The translations under genes and the position numbers were made by a program. Positions 45,263 through 57,590 of a stretch of 64,000 nt of DNA are shown here, piece after piece. This stretch comes from Cristatella mucedo (Eukaryota > Bryozoa > Phylactolaemata > Cristatellidae): the NCBI GenBank assembly GCA_009760855.2, contig WPIO01000011.1:5211001-5275000 (forward strand), in the 5' to 3' direction. How positions within the stretch are numbered: position 1 is the stretch's first letter; each line of letters opens with the position of its first letter. A model generated the notes under the pieces. It had not been told where the DNA came from, searched no databases, and saw nothing but the letters and a program-made list of their open reading frames with translations.

Positions 45263-46888
45263 TTTCCTGCTACGAATATCTTTACTGGCGCTACGTAATC
45301 GGTAGCTTGCATGTACGGCACCAGCAAAGCCGAGTGTTGAACCGCATTCAGCTTTGTTTCACGCGTCAGGAGACAGCCAGATCAATATCGAATCGGTCAG
45401 TGACACAGTCAATGGGGCGACGGTTGCTGCAAACCCACCAATGAACTGTTTATGAAGGAAAAGAGGATGAAAGCACTGGATCTGATAATATCACAACGAG
45501 CACTTGCTATTAATTACTCGTGGGCAATGAGTGCAGGCAATGCAGAAATGGGGATCAGAATGTATTACAACGAGTTCCGTAGCTTCCACGTCTGAATAGA
45601 ACTAGACCGCAAACGCAGCGCTCGTGATGACACTAGTCTCAGCCGACTCGCGACGAACACTCAAGGGGAATGAGCCTTGTATCGCGGAAAAGCGACTCGT
45701 TGGTGAAGCACCAATGTACACAGGCATGCCAATAATAACGGAACGCGGCAGCTACAAAAAGCACCAACGTAGCCATAGAAACAACCTCAACGTAGCCATA
45801 GCAAGTCAATATTCATCGCGCCGACAAGTCTATTGACAGCAGCGGACAGTTACAGGCGTTCGACCGTGGCCATGACGTACACCAACCGCTACTTAGCCTA
45901 AAACTCAAGTCAGCTCAAATGCCTAGGGCCAACACCGGAAACACGACTGTCTGCCTATCGTATTGCGTCGGCTTTTATGCGTCCTCAGCCACGAATTATC
46001 GGCTATAATTTATCGGCCAAAGCCTATCGCATAATTGGTAATAGTCGTTAAAACTCGGGAGCCGCGAACAAATAACCTTTATAAGTCATAACCTGAATGA
46101 TTAAGCTCTGCGCCGTTTCAGGATACTTTCAATGCCTTAAATTTTCATGATCAATCCTTTCAGGTTGTGAAGAATATGCAAAATATGCTAGTTGCGATGA
46201 TCTATCTAAAAATTGCAGAATGTCCGTTATATTATGAGATCATGAAATTGAGGTGCCCGACACGACTACTGCCAGCTACCGGTCGGCTACTTCGAACTGA
46301 GCACACGAAAGCAGTGAACACGTCTTCGGCATTCTCGAAGCACTTATTTTACGCGGCTATAGGCTTTATCCAGATAGAATTTGATTTTTAGTTTGTCAAG
46401 TAATCGATCGAATTCGCTTGGCTTCGCTGATGCCGACTTCTCTCACCAACAGTTCGCTCCTGCATCAATGTCGACAACTTAGAGCTGTAGCCTAGTTGAC
46501 CTTAAAATCAACCTCTTCAATATAGACTTTCTGCCACGTTGGGACACTTCCCGATCATGCAATCATGCTGGCTGAGTCCGATTGAGCCGAGGCCGATCAT
46601 GATCTGCTTTGCAGGCTGGTGTGGTTTGCTTATACAACGGCAGCGTCAACGGTCGACACCTGAGGTGTTTTCAGCGCATTTAACTGACGAAGATACGCCC
46701 TCGATTGTTGCAGCTTGTGGGGGTAGCTCAGCGATGCCACGCTGTCTGTCGTGTGCTGAGAAAGAAACGGGTGCGAGGATGAAGGAAAATAAGATCAAGC
46801 TTACAATACTCTGAATCTATGTGCGGCAGCCGCTCGAAAGGGGAATGCAAAACTTGCGAATTCCCGATTGTTGGTAGAGTTCCCCCAC
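45263..46888. other. 1.6 kb without recognisable features
   Basis: No repeat family, RNA gene or coding signal could be supported. Small open frames lack motifs. Confidence 0.5.
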
Positions 46889-46930
46889 CACCACGTGACT
46901 TCTGGGTCTTAGCCCAGGAGTCACGTGGTG
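46889..46930. repeat. Inverted repeat with CACGTG in both arms
   Basis: 18-nt arms CACCACGTGACTTCTGGG and CCCAGGAGTCACGTGGTG pair with one mismatch around a 6-nt loop. It overlaps the head of the SINE-A copy. Confidence 0.9.
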
Positions 46931-47085
46931 CTCGCTCTCTTCGCTACCCAGGCAGTGGGTCCGAGAGTCGCGCAATCAATCGTGCAGCTCCTTTTTTTCC
47001 ACTGAAAGTAGTGGCGACATTACGACAGTAGGCAAGTAGGCTCTTCTGCCGCAATAGAAGTGAGGCTGTTAAAATCATCTAACCT
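46905..47085 (+). mobile_element. SINE-A, diverged copy
   Basis: CTTAGCCCAGGAGTCACGTG (A-box region), then GGCTCTTCTGCCGCAATAGA, AGTGAGGCTGTTAAAATCAT. The middle is poorly conserved. Confidence 0.6.
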
Positions 47086-47204
47086 CAATATTAATATTAT
47101 TACCGGAAAATCCTAGTACTGTCATCACTACAGGATATATCCTGGCTGAGCACGTATTTAATTTTTTTTAATTTTCTGGTTTATTTACTCTAGGTTTGCC
47201 GATA

Positions 47205-47460
47205 ACTAATCAGCTAATTATATCCACATTCAATTTGGAAAAGTTGTTAGTCATGCAAATGCGCAAATATCAGCAATGCGTGCCGCTTGGGAGTTAAAAG
47301 AGTTGGGCACGTCACAATGCATGACGTCAAAATACCGGTACAACTGTGTGCCATCTTCACAAAAATGAACGCCAAGATTGTACATGGCGATTGCATCAAC
47401 AACGTGAAGAGCGAACGTTGAAATAATTGGACTCACAACAAATCCTTACGTCACGCGTTA
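47205..47460 (-). mobile_element. LINE I reverse-transcriptase fragment
   Basis: On the minus strand: VVSPIISTFALHVVDAIAMY, NLGVHFCEDGTQLYRYF and SFNSQAARIADI, matching the LINE I block around the RT catalytic site (here CEDG). Confidence 0.65.
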
Positions 47461-49198
47461 CTTTAAAGGCTGAGGGGAGAACTGCTCGCCAGTGACATCT
47501 ACGCTAATTTGCTTACTTCCTGTTCACCTTTGACATTGATCCCTCTTATATTGGTCGGAATACCTCAAGCCGCATCAGTAGTCCATCATCGGCACACTTT
47601 GCGAGCGTGTCCGACCAATCAGAACGAAGACCGGGTCGTCAGGGAAAGGCAGGGTGCCCTGACCTTTCGACAGGTAGACTCAGCTGTGACTGGGCTAATG
47701 CAGCTATATGGGAGGCTCCTGAGTTGAGATTTAGCTCTTGCAGGACCCTATATCTATAAATTACAACAGCATTGAACATAAGCGAGGATGTATTATTGAG
47801 TCTGCAGGTGAGAAACTTTCCAAACCTCTCTTTTACTCATCTCTTAATCATTGTGTAGGGAAACACCGGTGAAACTGTGGGAACTCTTTTGCAAGGAGGT
47901 TTCTGGGTGTGGCTCAACAGCAGTAGCAGTCAGGCTATATTAGGGTGGCATGAGACAGAGCCACCCTGTCAACAGAGCAAGAAACCTATCTGCGTCGCAG
48001 TAAACAGCTGCGGAGAGTGACTGCTCCGTCTTATCGAGCACGTGACTCAACATGGAAAGCAAAGCCGGGCACACCATGCGACTTCATTAGTACGACCGGA
48101 GCCCCCAGCGACTTTCATTTGATTTCCAAAAGGACGAAGGAGTGCTACTTCCTAACGATCTAAGCCGTTGATCGGGTCGCCACTACCGAAGCGCCCCCAC
48201 CCCCGAGCATTTGAGAGGGTCTCCCTTTGCAACGGATTTGGGCGGTCTCCGGCAAATCAACACGTTTGGCCGCAGCTGCCAGCTGTACACAAGACATGCT
48301 AACTTGAAGGCAGCACCACTATCAGCAGCGAGGGGCAGCAAAATGGCCGAGCTCGTGCTGGAAACAAGCAAACCGGCTGTATAGAATCGCGGCCATTCGC
48401 ACCGACTGGGGCTCAGCCATTGACCATAATGTCTCACAGAGTGGCAGACAATGCAGCACCGCAAGTTAAGAGAATAGAGTAACCTGAGGCGAGAGACGAG
48501 ACCTCAAAGTCAACGAAGTGCTCTGACGCTGGCGCCAATGCTCGTCACAGAGATGTGGCGTACTGTGGGACGTGTAAAGTTCAGGACAGGAAAGCCTAAC
48601 CAGGCGCACGCACCCTGGAGACTGACTTGGTATTACTTGATCGTTTGCGACGCTCCGGGCCTGCTGCCGCCCGAGCTGTTAGCATTCGGTAAGTCGACAT
48701 TCGCTTAAATCCAGGCATGGCTGTCGCTTGAATAAACGCCGCGCGATTCCTGCTGCAGGGCGAGCTCGTGCCCTCAGTGGATGTCAAGCCTGCATAGTCG
48801 TGAGTCCGCACGCGACCGAGCGCCGTCAGTCCTGATTGAGTCAGGGCGGTAGGTGGCGCCAGATGCGAGGTGCCACGGCGGCTGCCTCTTCATCGGCCAA
48901 GCGGATTTGAATGCAGCAATAGTGCAACGAAAAAGCTCCGCTCCGCGACTTTTGTCGGGCGGCATCGGCTGCATTTGCTGGGCCGTCGCTCTTAAACGTT
49001 TTCGTGAACGCGCGCTCGCTCGCGCTCCGCAGCCATGCGGCGCGCGAGCGAGCAGCTTCCGTTTCAGACCGCCCCTTCAGACCGCGCGGCGCCAGCTCCA
49101 GTCGCGCCGCCGCCGCCGCCGCCGCCGCCGTCGCTGCTGCTGCTGCTGCTTTCACGGCGCAGCAAAAGTAAAATGCGATGGCTTAGCGGAAAGCATCC
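47461..49198. other. No gene recognised; GC-rich from about 48850
   Basis: Open frames at 48183-48464, 48596-48974 and 48841-49155 have no family motifs. The GC-rich end merges with a CGG-type repeat. Confidence 0.45.
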
Positions 49199-49347
<149 letters not shown>

Positions 49348-49785
49348 GGATGAGACAGGGGATGGGAAGTGCCGAGTGCTAGGCAGAGCCGACTGACGAA
49401 CTGGCCAGCAGCGAAATCAATTTCTCGAACCGTCCTTGAAAGTGAGAGCTGTTCCCTCGTTCTGACCGCGGCCGAATAGTGCGCGCCCCGGCGGAATACC
49501 GATCAGCGATGCAGTGCGGCCCGTCGGGCACTCTCGTGCGTTCGTTTGACTGCCGGGGCGAGAGCGGCCTAGTATCGTGCGGCCCGGCGTAGTGGCCCAT
49601 CGCTCCAGCCTGCGTCCAGCGAAGCTGCTGTCATACCCATGTGGGCTGCTGCGCGTGACCTCCTTCGAGTTGTTTCGTAGCTCGGACGCCTAAGCGTGTA
49701 GCTTATGAGTCACCATGTGAACTGTCCGACGTAACCCAGGAGCTGCCGAGAGGACAATCCAGGCACCTCCGATCGGGCTATTAAT
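49348..49785. other. No gene recognised
   Basis: GC-rich flank of the GGC repeat. Confidence 0.5.
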
Positions 49786-51110
49786 AGTAACGATAATGAA
49801 CATAATAATAGTAGTAGTCCGCTTCTATAGCGCCCTGAGAAAACCGAATCACAGTAATGGCGCTTTACAGCTCGCTGCAAGAGAATCAATAACCAAGTGT
49901 CTGTGATATGCACGGGATCAAACATGCAGAAGCAAGGAACTACCATTCTTGGGCTAGCATGCTAAAGCAGTAAAAACGAAGCTCTCGCACTAGGCCACAG
50001 GCTAGTCAGACCTTAGGCTAGCAGGATGAACTGAATCGTGCACAAATAGTAGGCACGCAAAGAACGAAATACGGAACGAAAAACGGACGAATTCAGGATG
50101 GGACAGGGAGAAAGCTGATTGGAGCAAGTGTGCCTTTAGCTGAGACTTAAAAGACGCAAGGTCATCGCTGGTAGTGACGGTAGCCAGAAGCGCACTAACA
50201 GACTTCCATTGCATACGCTTACCAGCTGAACGCTCGATCTATCGTAGATTTCAAGTTAGTTCGAGGGACGGCGAGATGACTAGATGCTGAGGATGGCACG
50301 AGAGAGCACGTGACTGGAGGAGTGAAGAGGTCTGATAGGCAGGCCGGTGCAAGCGAGTGAACTGACATGTAGGCTCATGAGAAATGCACTCATCTTGACG
50401 CGACGTCACAAACGCGAGAACTAGTCTGGCGGTCTTACTTTTATCTAAGCATAAACTGATTTTTGCAATGTTCCTTAGCTGACTTGACAGTGGAAGAAAT
50501 GTGCTTATCTATGTGACAAGTTAAATAAATATGCTCATCTATGATAAATGGTTATGCTATTAATTATGTAATGTAATGTATCTCCGTCTGTAACTCCACA
50601 AAGTCATAATGACCATGTGAGTGTTACGCAGGAGAGTTTTGTATAGCGCACTCACATCCTAAGCGGCTTTCGGCAATTAATCATTAATTAATCATAAAAG
50701 TGCTCATCTATGTGACAAGTTGTTTCGAATAGTGCGCCTAGATTACAGGTAGACGTCGTGAGAGTGGTGCTAGCTGAATTAATCTGGAGGTTTAGGTCTT
50801 CCGACGTTCCGGCGACACGAGGTTTTCCCATAGCTCTTCGTTTGGTCTTATCGTCGCTGGACTTCAGGAAGTGGGCGGTCATCCAAGTGCTAAAGTCGTC
50901 AACGCAGGCTGCAAGCAAGGTAAGCGAATCGGCCGCAGAGCAAGATCAAGGCAGGGATCAAAGAGCTATAAATAGATTTGATTGCCGTCGGCGTAGTAAG
51001 GAAGGCCAGGATCGCGTTTGCCGACAATGTCTGCCATAATTAAAGTGTAGATAATGAAAAGAAAGAGGCCTGAGATCGAATGCCGAGGCGTACAAACATA
51101 CTTTAAGAGA
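49786..51110 (-). mobile_element. LINE I (RT, ORF2 C-terminus, 3' end), interrupted by LINE II
   Basis: (TAA)n tail and TATAGCGCCCTGAGAAAACC at the left. On the minus strand the ORF2 C-terminus reads DDLASFKSQLKAHLLQSAFS. RT-region readings are ACVDDFSTWMTAHFLKSSDD and YYADGNQIYL near 50690-51050. A LINE II 3' end is inserted at 50566-50672. Confidence 0.82.
50566..50672 (-). mobile_element. LINE II 3' end nested in LINE I
   Basis: ATGTAATGTAATGTATCTCC tail, then GAGAGTTTTGTATAGCGCAC and CTAAGCGGCTTTCGG. Only about 105 bp. ATTAAT-type sequence flanks both sides. Confidence 0.88.
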
Positions 51111-51185
51111 GCTCGATACACGTGACGGACAGCCAGTAACATCTACACTCTGACACCGCTGATTGAGGTAAATATAGCTAAATAT

Positions 51186-51317
51186 AATTCATTTCTGTAT
51201 TGCCATAAGAGAACTTAACTTCATCCAGGCGCTTTGCAGTTGCTGCAAGGCTCGAATCCACGACCTTTGCCACCATTAAAGAAGGCGAGCATCTAAACTC
51301 CTGGGCTAAGCCGGGGC
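51186..51317 (-). mobile_element. SINE-B copy
   Basis: ATTTCTGTATTGCCATAAGA, GAACTTAACTTCATCCAGGC, GCTTTGCAGTTGCTGCAAGG, CTCGAATCCACGACCTTTGC and TAAACTCCTGGGCTAAGCCG. Antisense B-box and A-box present. Confidence 0.78.
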
Positions 51318-52354
51318 AAGATCTAACGGCGGCACGATGCTAACGCTGGGCGTGTGGACACGTGCGCCTGCTCGATCTGGGATTGATAGTGCCAATTGCT
51401 GCCTATAGATTCGCGAGTGCCAGAGCAGCGACGCTCGGTCCGAATCTTCATTGTTCGAAAGGTCGCTTCAAGCCAGAAGCAGTGCAGTTCCCTTGAGATG
51501 GCTAGCACTAAATCTCGGTTAGAAATGGCTAGCAAGATCTGATGATTAAGTGATGCGATCGCTGAGTTTCCAAGCCACCGCTCGTGCTAGGGTCTCGGAT
51601 CAGACTGCAAAAAGGGAGACCACGCCAAGTTTACTCAAATGATCATGATCAAGCTCGGAATTTTGAACGAGTGGTCGAACAATTGCCTCTTTTTTCAGAG
51701 GACAGGCGACTTCACCTGCAGCCAGGGAGCCGTCGGCAATTTCAGGTCGAGCGTCCGGGAGGTCACGCCGACGCTGCCGCGTCGGCGGCCGAGCGTCGCA
51801 GCAGCGACGACCGCCGCCGCCAGGCGGCGCTCAGAGACCGGTCTGCTTGCACCGCGCCGGTCTCAAGGCGAACAGTCCTAATCGGCTTACGAAGAGTCCG
51901 TCTTCGGGCTATCGCGAAGGCCTCGCGAACGGAGTCGGCCCGGATCGCGACGCGCTGGCGAAAGACCGGGGGGGTGGGCCTGGCAAGCACTTTTCTCCGC
52001 ACGCCCGCTCCGCACCGGCGTTGCCTCGAACGGCATACGAACGAATGCGGGACGCGAAGTTCGCCACGGACGCCACCGTGGCCGCCGCCGCAACCGCTTC
52101 ACGACTTAGCGGGCGGGTACTAGGCGAGGTGTGAGGCAGACGGTGCGTTGCGGGCATCCATCCCGCTCGACGCCGACGGCAGCGGCGTTTTTTAAAAGCG
52201 CTCGCGCAGTGTGTGTATTGACGCTGTCAAACGACGGCCTCGCCGCCGCCGCAAATTGCTGCCCGATACCGCGTCCCGCGATCCCAGAAAGCGCTTTCGC
52301 AGCGAGCGCGGCGCAGGCGCAGTGAAACTCCCAGCGGCCTCCGACGCCGCGAGT
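51318..52354. other. GC-rich from about 51700, coding status unknown
   Basis: Open frames on both strands. One plus-strand frame at 51847-52134 (YERMRDAKFATDATVAAAAT) has fairly balanced composition, but there is no motif or splice support. Confidence 0.35.
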
Positions 52355-52680
52355 GGATTGAATGCTCGCACTTCACGACCTCGAGGTCGTGGGTTCGAAT
52401 ACCGCAGTGGGCGATCCTGGTGAGCCGTGATGGCTCACACTAGGTAAGGCGGTTGCTTTCACGACTTTGGTCCCGAGGTCGTGGGTTCGATTCCTGCGGA
52501 GGGCGATCCTTTATCGCCACTGCAAGAGTGGTGATAGCCCTAAAAGGCTCTTCTGTCGCTATACAAAAAGAGGCTGTTTAATCAGCAAGGATTTGATTGC
52601 CAACTGAAAGCGCTGGCGACGATTGCCGTTTCGGGGCTCTTCTGCCGCTACGCAAATGACGCTGTTAAATCAGCCGATAT
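52355..52680 (+). mobile_element. Older SINE-A copy split by a younger SINE-A
   Basis: The left part, CACGACCTCGAGGTCGTGGG, TTCGAATACCGCAGTGGGCG (to about 52419), continues after the insertion as GATTGCCAACTGAAAGCGCT, GGCTCTTCTGCCGCTACGCA, GCTGTTAAATCAGCCGATAT. Confidence 0.85.
52427..52592 (+). mobile_element. Younger SINE-A inserted in SINE-A
   Basis: CGTGATGGCTCACACTAGGT, GTGGGTTCGATTCCTGCGGA, GGCTCTTCTGTCGCTATACA, AAAAGAGGCTGTTTAATCAG. Closest to the copies at 2224 and 5127. Confidence 0.9.
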
Positions 52681-53879
52681 TTATTATTTATTCATTGTCA
52701 GAGTCGGGTGAGGGAGCATCGCCTCTTACCTCTCCACACCCAAGTGCAGCACCGTGACGAGATGGCATCGCCGTCGCGAAGGCGTACACAGGGCGTCGTC
52801 GAGATCTACCTGAGGTAAGAGCCAAGCGCCGTCTGACCGGCGTCCGTGGCGACGACGACGACGACGGCCGACGGATCCACCGTCTCGCGCGCGCCACTAC
52901 CGTTGACGGCGAGAGAAGCGCCGTCCGCGGCCGCCGCCGACGACGACGACGACGATCGCTTCGCGCGCCGACCTCCGACCTTGATTTCATCGTCCTCACG
53001 CGCGCGCTCGCGCTGGCGTCAGAGCGCGCAGGTGTCTTCTAGCTAAGTCGCGGTACGACCACACTGTTCGCTTGATCTTCGCCGGGAATCGCATCGCGAA
53101 GCGCATCGCAAAGCCGCCGGCCGGACGCCGCAGCGATCGAGCCATCTGAGGATGCCGACCTTCGCTCGCCGCGCATTGCGGCGGTCGGATTCCCTCGAAG
53201 GAGACGAGTGAAATTCCAGACGCCGCGGAGCAGTGAGCGCGCAGCAGCAACTTAGATAGCTTAAACGGATGGCGGCGGCGCGCAGAGAAATCGCCGAGCT
53301 GCGGGCGCGCGCCTCCGATAACGGCGCGACTTGAATGGAAGACTGCCGAACATTGGAAGGCAACTGCTCTTGTATGCGTAGCGGAGACTCCGTAGCGAAG
53401 AGGTTTCGAGGCCTTGGCTCTCCTTGACCCTCACTGACCGACTTGGAGCTGGAGCGCTGCAGCGGCGCCGCACAGGACGTCTTTTCTAAGCATCTCTCCG
53501 TTAGTCAGACCTGGCGGAAGCGTCGCGTCTTTCGCACGCGCCGCTTTCGCCCGATGGCAGCCGCCTATCGAGCCGCTTACACCCGTATGAGCACGGCGAC
53601 CTTTGTGAAATAAAGAAGAAAAGAAACCTCCGTTCAGTAACGGACTTCCGATTAGCCGGAAGACAGCGGGTCGAGCGCAGCGACCAGGCCAAGCCCGGCG
53701 GCGGCGGCGGCGGCGGTTTGGCTCCGGCACCGCGCGCTGGTTTCGCAGTCCGCGTGCTAGCCAGGGGCCCGCCCGAAGCTGCCGACGGCGGCAGGCCGAC
53801 CGCGAGCATAACGCAGGAGAAAAACAGTGCGCTAGACCGTACGCGAGCGCTTCGAATTCCCTACTGTGAGCTCCGAACT
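52681..53879. other. GC-rich stretch, possible 3' end of a gene
   Basis: A plus-strand frame ending TRMSTATFVK and TAA near 53610 overlaps an AATAAA (GAAATAAAGAAG). This could be a transcript end, but no upstream exon was supported. Asp-rich and Arg-rich frames near 52850-52960 are composition-driven. Confidence 0.3.
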
Positions 53880-54500
53880 AAGAATGGCTGCGTTTGCATC
53901 AAGCAGCGCGTCAAATTCAAGGTTCTGTCACTTACTTGTATGTCCATTCATACTCTGGCTCCAGCCCATCTATTAGACTTACTTCTCCACCAGGCCAAGA
54001 ATTGTATGACTCGCTGTTCTGACTCAAACCGTCTAGCTATAACTCGTACGAGCCTCAAAACCCTTGAAGACCGAGCCTCAGGCTCCTTTGCTCCCAAAGC
54101 TCCCTGGAACTGGACTCACTTCCGACGCACTTCACAACGTAGCATGGCCAAATGGCATTTGAATAGCTGATGCTGACAATGATGCTTGATGCTTAAAACA
54201 CACTGCTTTATACAGCATCTAGTAGAATTTGTGATTCGTTCTTTGAGTTCACACGCGTGCTCGCCGGCGTTCAAAAGAAGCTACAGACGTATTGGTTTTG
54301 CTCAGCAAAACTTGCTCGGTCTTTATGAATCGTTCTTTGTGCGCATATGCGTGCCGACACTGTTCACAATGTCACTAACCATTTGACATGCTTCCTTCAC
54401 TGCATATCTATAGTCCCGAGACTTTTCAGGGCTCCATACAGTCATCATCATCCATACAATCATAATAAATCTCCATACAATCAGGCATCATGGGCGTATT
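53880..54500 (+). mobile_element. LINE I ORF2 C-terminus and 3' end
   Basis: CIKQRVKFKVLSLTCMSIHT, LAPAHLLDLLLHQAKNCMTR, then RTSLKTLEDRASGSFAPKAP. Followed by the GTGCGCATATGCGTGCCGAC 3' region and a short ATCATCATCC tail. Confidence 0.88.
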
Positions 54501-54984
54501 ATCTTCAGGGTGACATACAATTGTTTCTTCACTGTTGTTACTAGTAAATGAGGCTGCCGAAGCAGCTGATCTTCACATTACGTGGTGCGCACATAGGCAG
54601 GATCCATTGCTCATACCGGGGCGCTAAAGCCCTGCCCCCTGCCCTGCCCTCGGTAAGCCAGCATCCATTTATACGGTCGCCATGGCATGTTTGCGAATAG
54701 GCTAGAAAGCGAACTGGTTTCTCATGAATAGTTACGCAGATATCGCAGTACTATCATTGTTACGCGCACATTCTCGAGCCCCTTAGCTCGATGTGCTCAC
54801 GCCTCCACCAACGGCCCGATGCTCTCGCCAGCCCATGCAACCGCCGCCGTGGCCGACCATAATCTTCTCCTCTCGCCGCCGGCATGCTTGCGAGTAATGC
54901 AAGCGGCGAACGATCGACCGCCGGCACTCGACAGCAGCTTCCGCTGAGCGCACGCATGCGCGGCCCTCGCGTTTTGCCGTGTAG
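54501..54984. other. No gene recognised
   Basis: Nothing supported. Confidence 0.5.
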
Positions 54985-56780
54985 ATAGTATTAATAATAA
55001 TAATAATGCATAATAAAGCGCCCTCAGAGAACTCAATCTTTTCGTAGGCGCTTTACCTTTGCTGCAAAGGGACATGCAATTGAATGGTAAGTAAAATCAT
55101 GCTTGAAAAACAAACTCAGTGAATAATATGGTTAGGGGTGACATGCACAAGGTCAGCATGCAAATGTGGTTAGTGACAGCATGCACAGTGTCAGCACGCA
55201 CAAGCACATGAAGGATGAATCACAGGGACCCACTAAATGCTGTCCTAAATAGGTGTGTTTTTAAGTTCCTTTTAAATGTGGTCAGGTCAGGGGATGTTCT
55301 GACGCAGGTCGGGAGGGAGTTCCAGGCTTTGGGAGCATACGAACTAAATGCACGGTCTCCAAAGGATTTAAGGTTTGTACGAGGTATTTCTAGACTTTTG
55401 GATTCCGAAAAGCGGGTGGTACGATGCTTGGCCTGATGGGGGAGTATGTCGGAGAGATAGGCTGGAGCCATAGAATGAAGTGACCTAAAAATGAGCGACA
55501 AGACCTTAAAGTCGATCCGTTGTTTGACTGGTAGCCAGTGCAGGTCGGCGAGAAGTGGTGTGATGTGGCAACTTCGACGCTCACGACAGACAAGCCTAGC
55601 TGCAGAGTTTCGCACCAGCTGCAATCGCCGGATCGCACATGCTGGTAGGCCAGTAAGCAGTGAGTTGCAGAAGTCGAGACCGGATGTCACGAATCCATGG
55701 ACCAACTTAGACGTGGTATGCTTATCTAAACAAGCCCGAATTTTAGCAATGTTAGGAAGCTGTGAAAATAGGCAGATTTGACTGTGGAGCTGATATGGTC
55801 GTCTAACGAGAGGTCGCTTTGGAATATGACACCTAGATTTCGAGCTGTTCAACAGGAGCTATGCTGGCAGCCTTTCCAATTTGTGAACCAAGCTGGGTTT
55901 GCCCATAACTAGTAAGTTAGTTTTATCATCGTTAAGTTTTAGAAAATTTGCTGCCATCCATGTGAGGATGTCATCAATACATGCAGCAAGTGAGTTGAGA
56001 GAATTTGAGGTGCTCGAAGGCTGGGAGGGATCAAAGCAAAGGTACAACTGAGTGTCATCCGCATTGAAGTTAGAGCCTAGATTGTGCTTGGCAATCACAT
56101 CAGCAAGAGGGAGAGTATAAACCACGAAAAGAACAGGACCTAGCACGGAGCCCTGAGGTACTCCATATTTCAGATATACCTCAGATGATCTTTGTCCATT
56201 CACGTCAATACTCTGGAGTCTCCCACTGAGATATGATCTGAACCATTGTAGAGCAATGCCAGTGATGCCCAGGCGAGATGAGAGGCGCTCTAGAAGAACT
56301 TTGTGATCGATGGTATCAAAAGCTGCCGAGAGATCAAGCAAAACAAGCAGAGACACTCTACCCATGTCTGCATTCCTACGTAGGTCGTTGTACAGGCAAC
56401 GCTGACTCTGTGGAGTGATTAGCTCTAAAGCCAGACTGGAACTTACTAGCAAGGTTTGAGGTTTCAATATATGAGTTCAGCTGGTCCACTACGACCCGTT
56501 CCAGTGTCTTCGATAGGAATGGTAGAAGGGAGACTGGGCGGTAGTTGCTTAAGTTCCCTTGGTCTAGTGTAGCTTTCTTGAGAAGTGGCCTGACTACAGC
56601 TTTATTGAAAGGTGCTGGGACATGACCTGAGGCTAATGACATATTAGTGATGTTAGTTATGCATAGCAGCAGCAGATCAATGCAACGTAGGAGCAGGACA
56701 GTGGGAATAGGCTCCAGAGGACTTGTTGTCTTCTTTGATTGAGATATGAACTTTAGGACGAGATAGATGTCGAAGCTTAA
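54985..56780 (-). mobile_element. LINE I, best preserved copy (RT to 3' end)
   Basis: CR1/L2-like (Jockey-type) non-LTR retrotransposon: it copies its RNA at the target site (family knowledge). From 5' to 3' on the minus strand: [95 protein letters not shown] (catalytic DD kept) and NFLKLNDDKTNLLVMGKPS. After a frameshift near 55855: LVHGFVTSGLDFCNSLLTGL, LPVKQRIDFKVLSLIFRSLH and AWNSLPTCVRTSPDLTTFK. The 3' region and (ATT)n tail end at 54985. A second frameshift lies near 56420. 5'-truncated: no endonuclease here. Confidence 0.95.
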
Positions 56781-57190
56781 CGCTCACCTTACCGACGCCT
56801 GGCTGGTCAAACGGCGGCACCCCTTATTCGAGAGAGAACCGTGGAGATAGTTTCATTCAGCAATCCCACTCACGTCGCCGAAGAAGAGCCCCAGTGGGCC
56901 GCTCGCGGACGTGCAATCAAGAGATCTGCTGCCTGCTGCCTGACTCACGTCGCCCACGACGTCGGCGGTCGCCTACTGCTAGCGGCGAAGCCAGGCCCAG
57001 GGTACCAGGGGCAGCTCCGGTCTAGCGCTGCAGCGGACCGAGCAAGCGCCCAGTGGGGGAGGGGGCTTCAGCTGTAAAATGAAGCGGTGCTGCGGCAGCC
57101 ACCCCCTCCTTCCCCCCACCCCCGCCGGTGCTGAGCTGATGTAGGAGTGTGGGCGGTTCTGCAAGCGCTTTCTCCGGCCATCATATCTTA
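56781..57190. other. No gene recognised
   Basis: GC-rich, with poly(C)/(G) short tracts. Nothing supported. Confidence 0.5.
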
Positions 57191-57258
57191 GCACTCAGAG
57201 ATAGAAAGAAAGACAGATAGACAGCGAGTAAGAGACAGCGAGTAAGAGACAGAGAGAC

Positions 57259-57297
<39 letters not shown>

Positions 57298-57400
57298 CAG
57301 AGAGAGATAGAGAGTGAGAAAGAGAGAGACAAAGACAGACAGAGAGACAGACAGACACACAGACATACACATAGACATACACATAGACCGACACGCAGAC
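57191..57400. repeat. (GACA)n/(GA)n microsatellite
   Basis: Mixed GACAGAGA, AGAGAG and ACACATAGACAT units. Confidence 0.95.
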
Positions 57401-57409
57401 AGACTATTG

Positions 57410-57590
57410 ACCACAGTCCTACCTTAGCTTCAGGGTATGGCGTTCTCGCTCACGGTCCAGGTTTTGATCCTGTAGCATTCACTTCATTATCGCCCAAAGC
57501 AAGAGGGGCGTGGTTTTAGCTCTTGATGTTCGCCGGCAAAGTGTCTTTGTTTGTAATAAACGAGAGAATACTCAATCAGCCTACTTTTAC
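57410..57590 (+). mobile_element. SINE-A-like, heavily diverged
   Basis: TACCTTAGCTTCAGGGTATG, GTTCTCGCTCACGGTCCAGG, TTTTGATCCTGTAGCATTCA and ACTCAATCAGCC keep the order of a SINE-A copy. Confidence 0.4.

Noticed and set aside
46715-46790. tRNA-like start GGGGGTAGCTCAG
   Set aside because: Resembles a tRNA A box, but no B box (GGTTCRANNCC) or acceptor-stem partner follows at the right distance.
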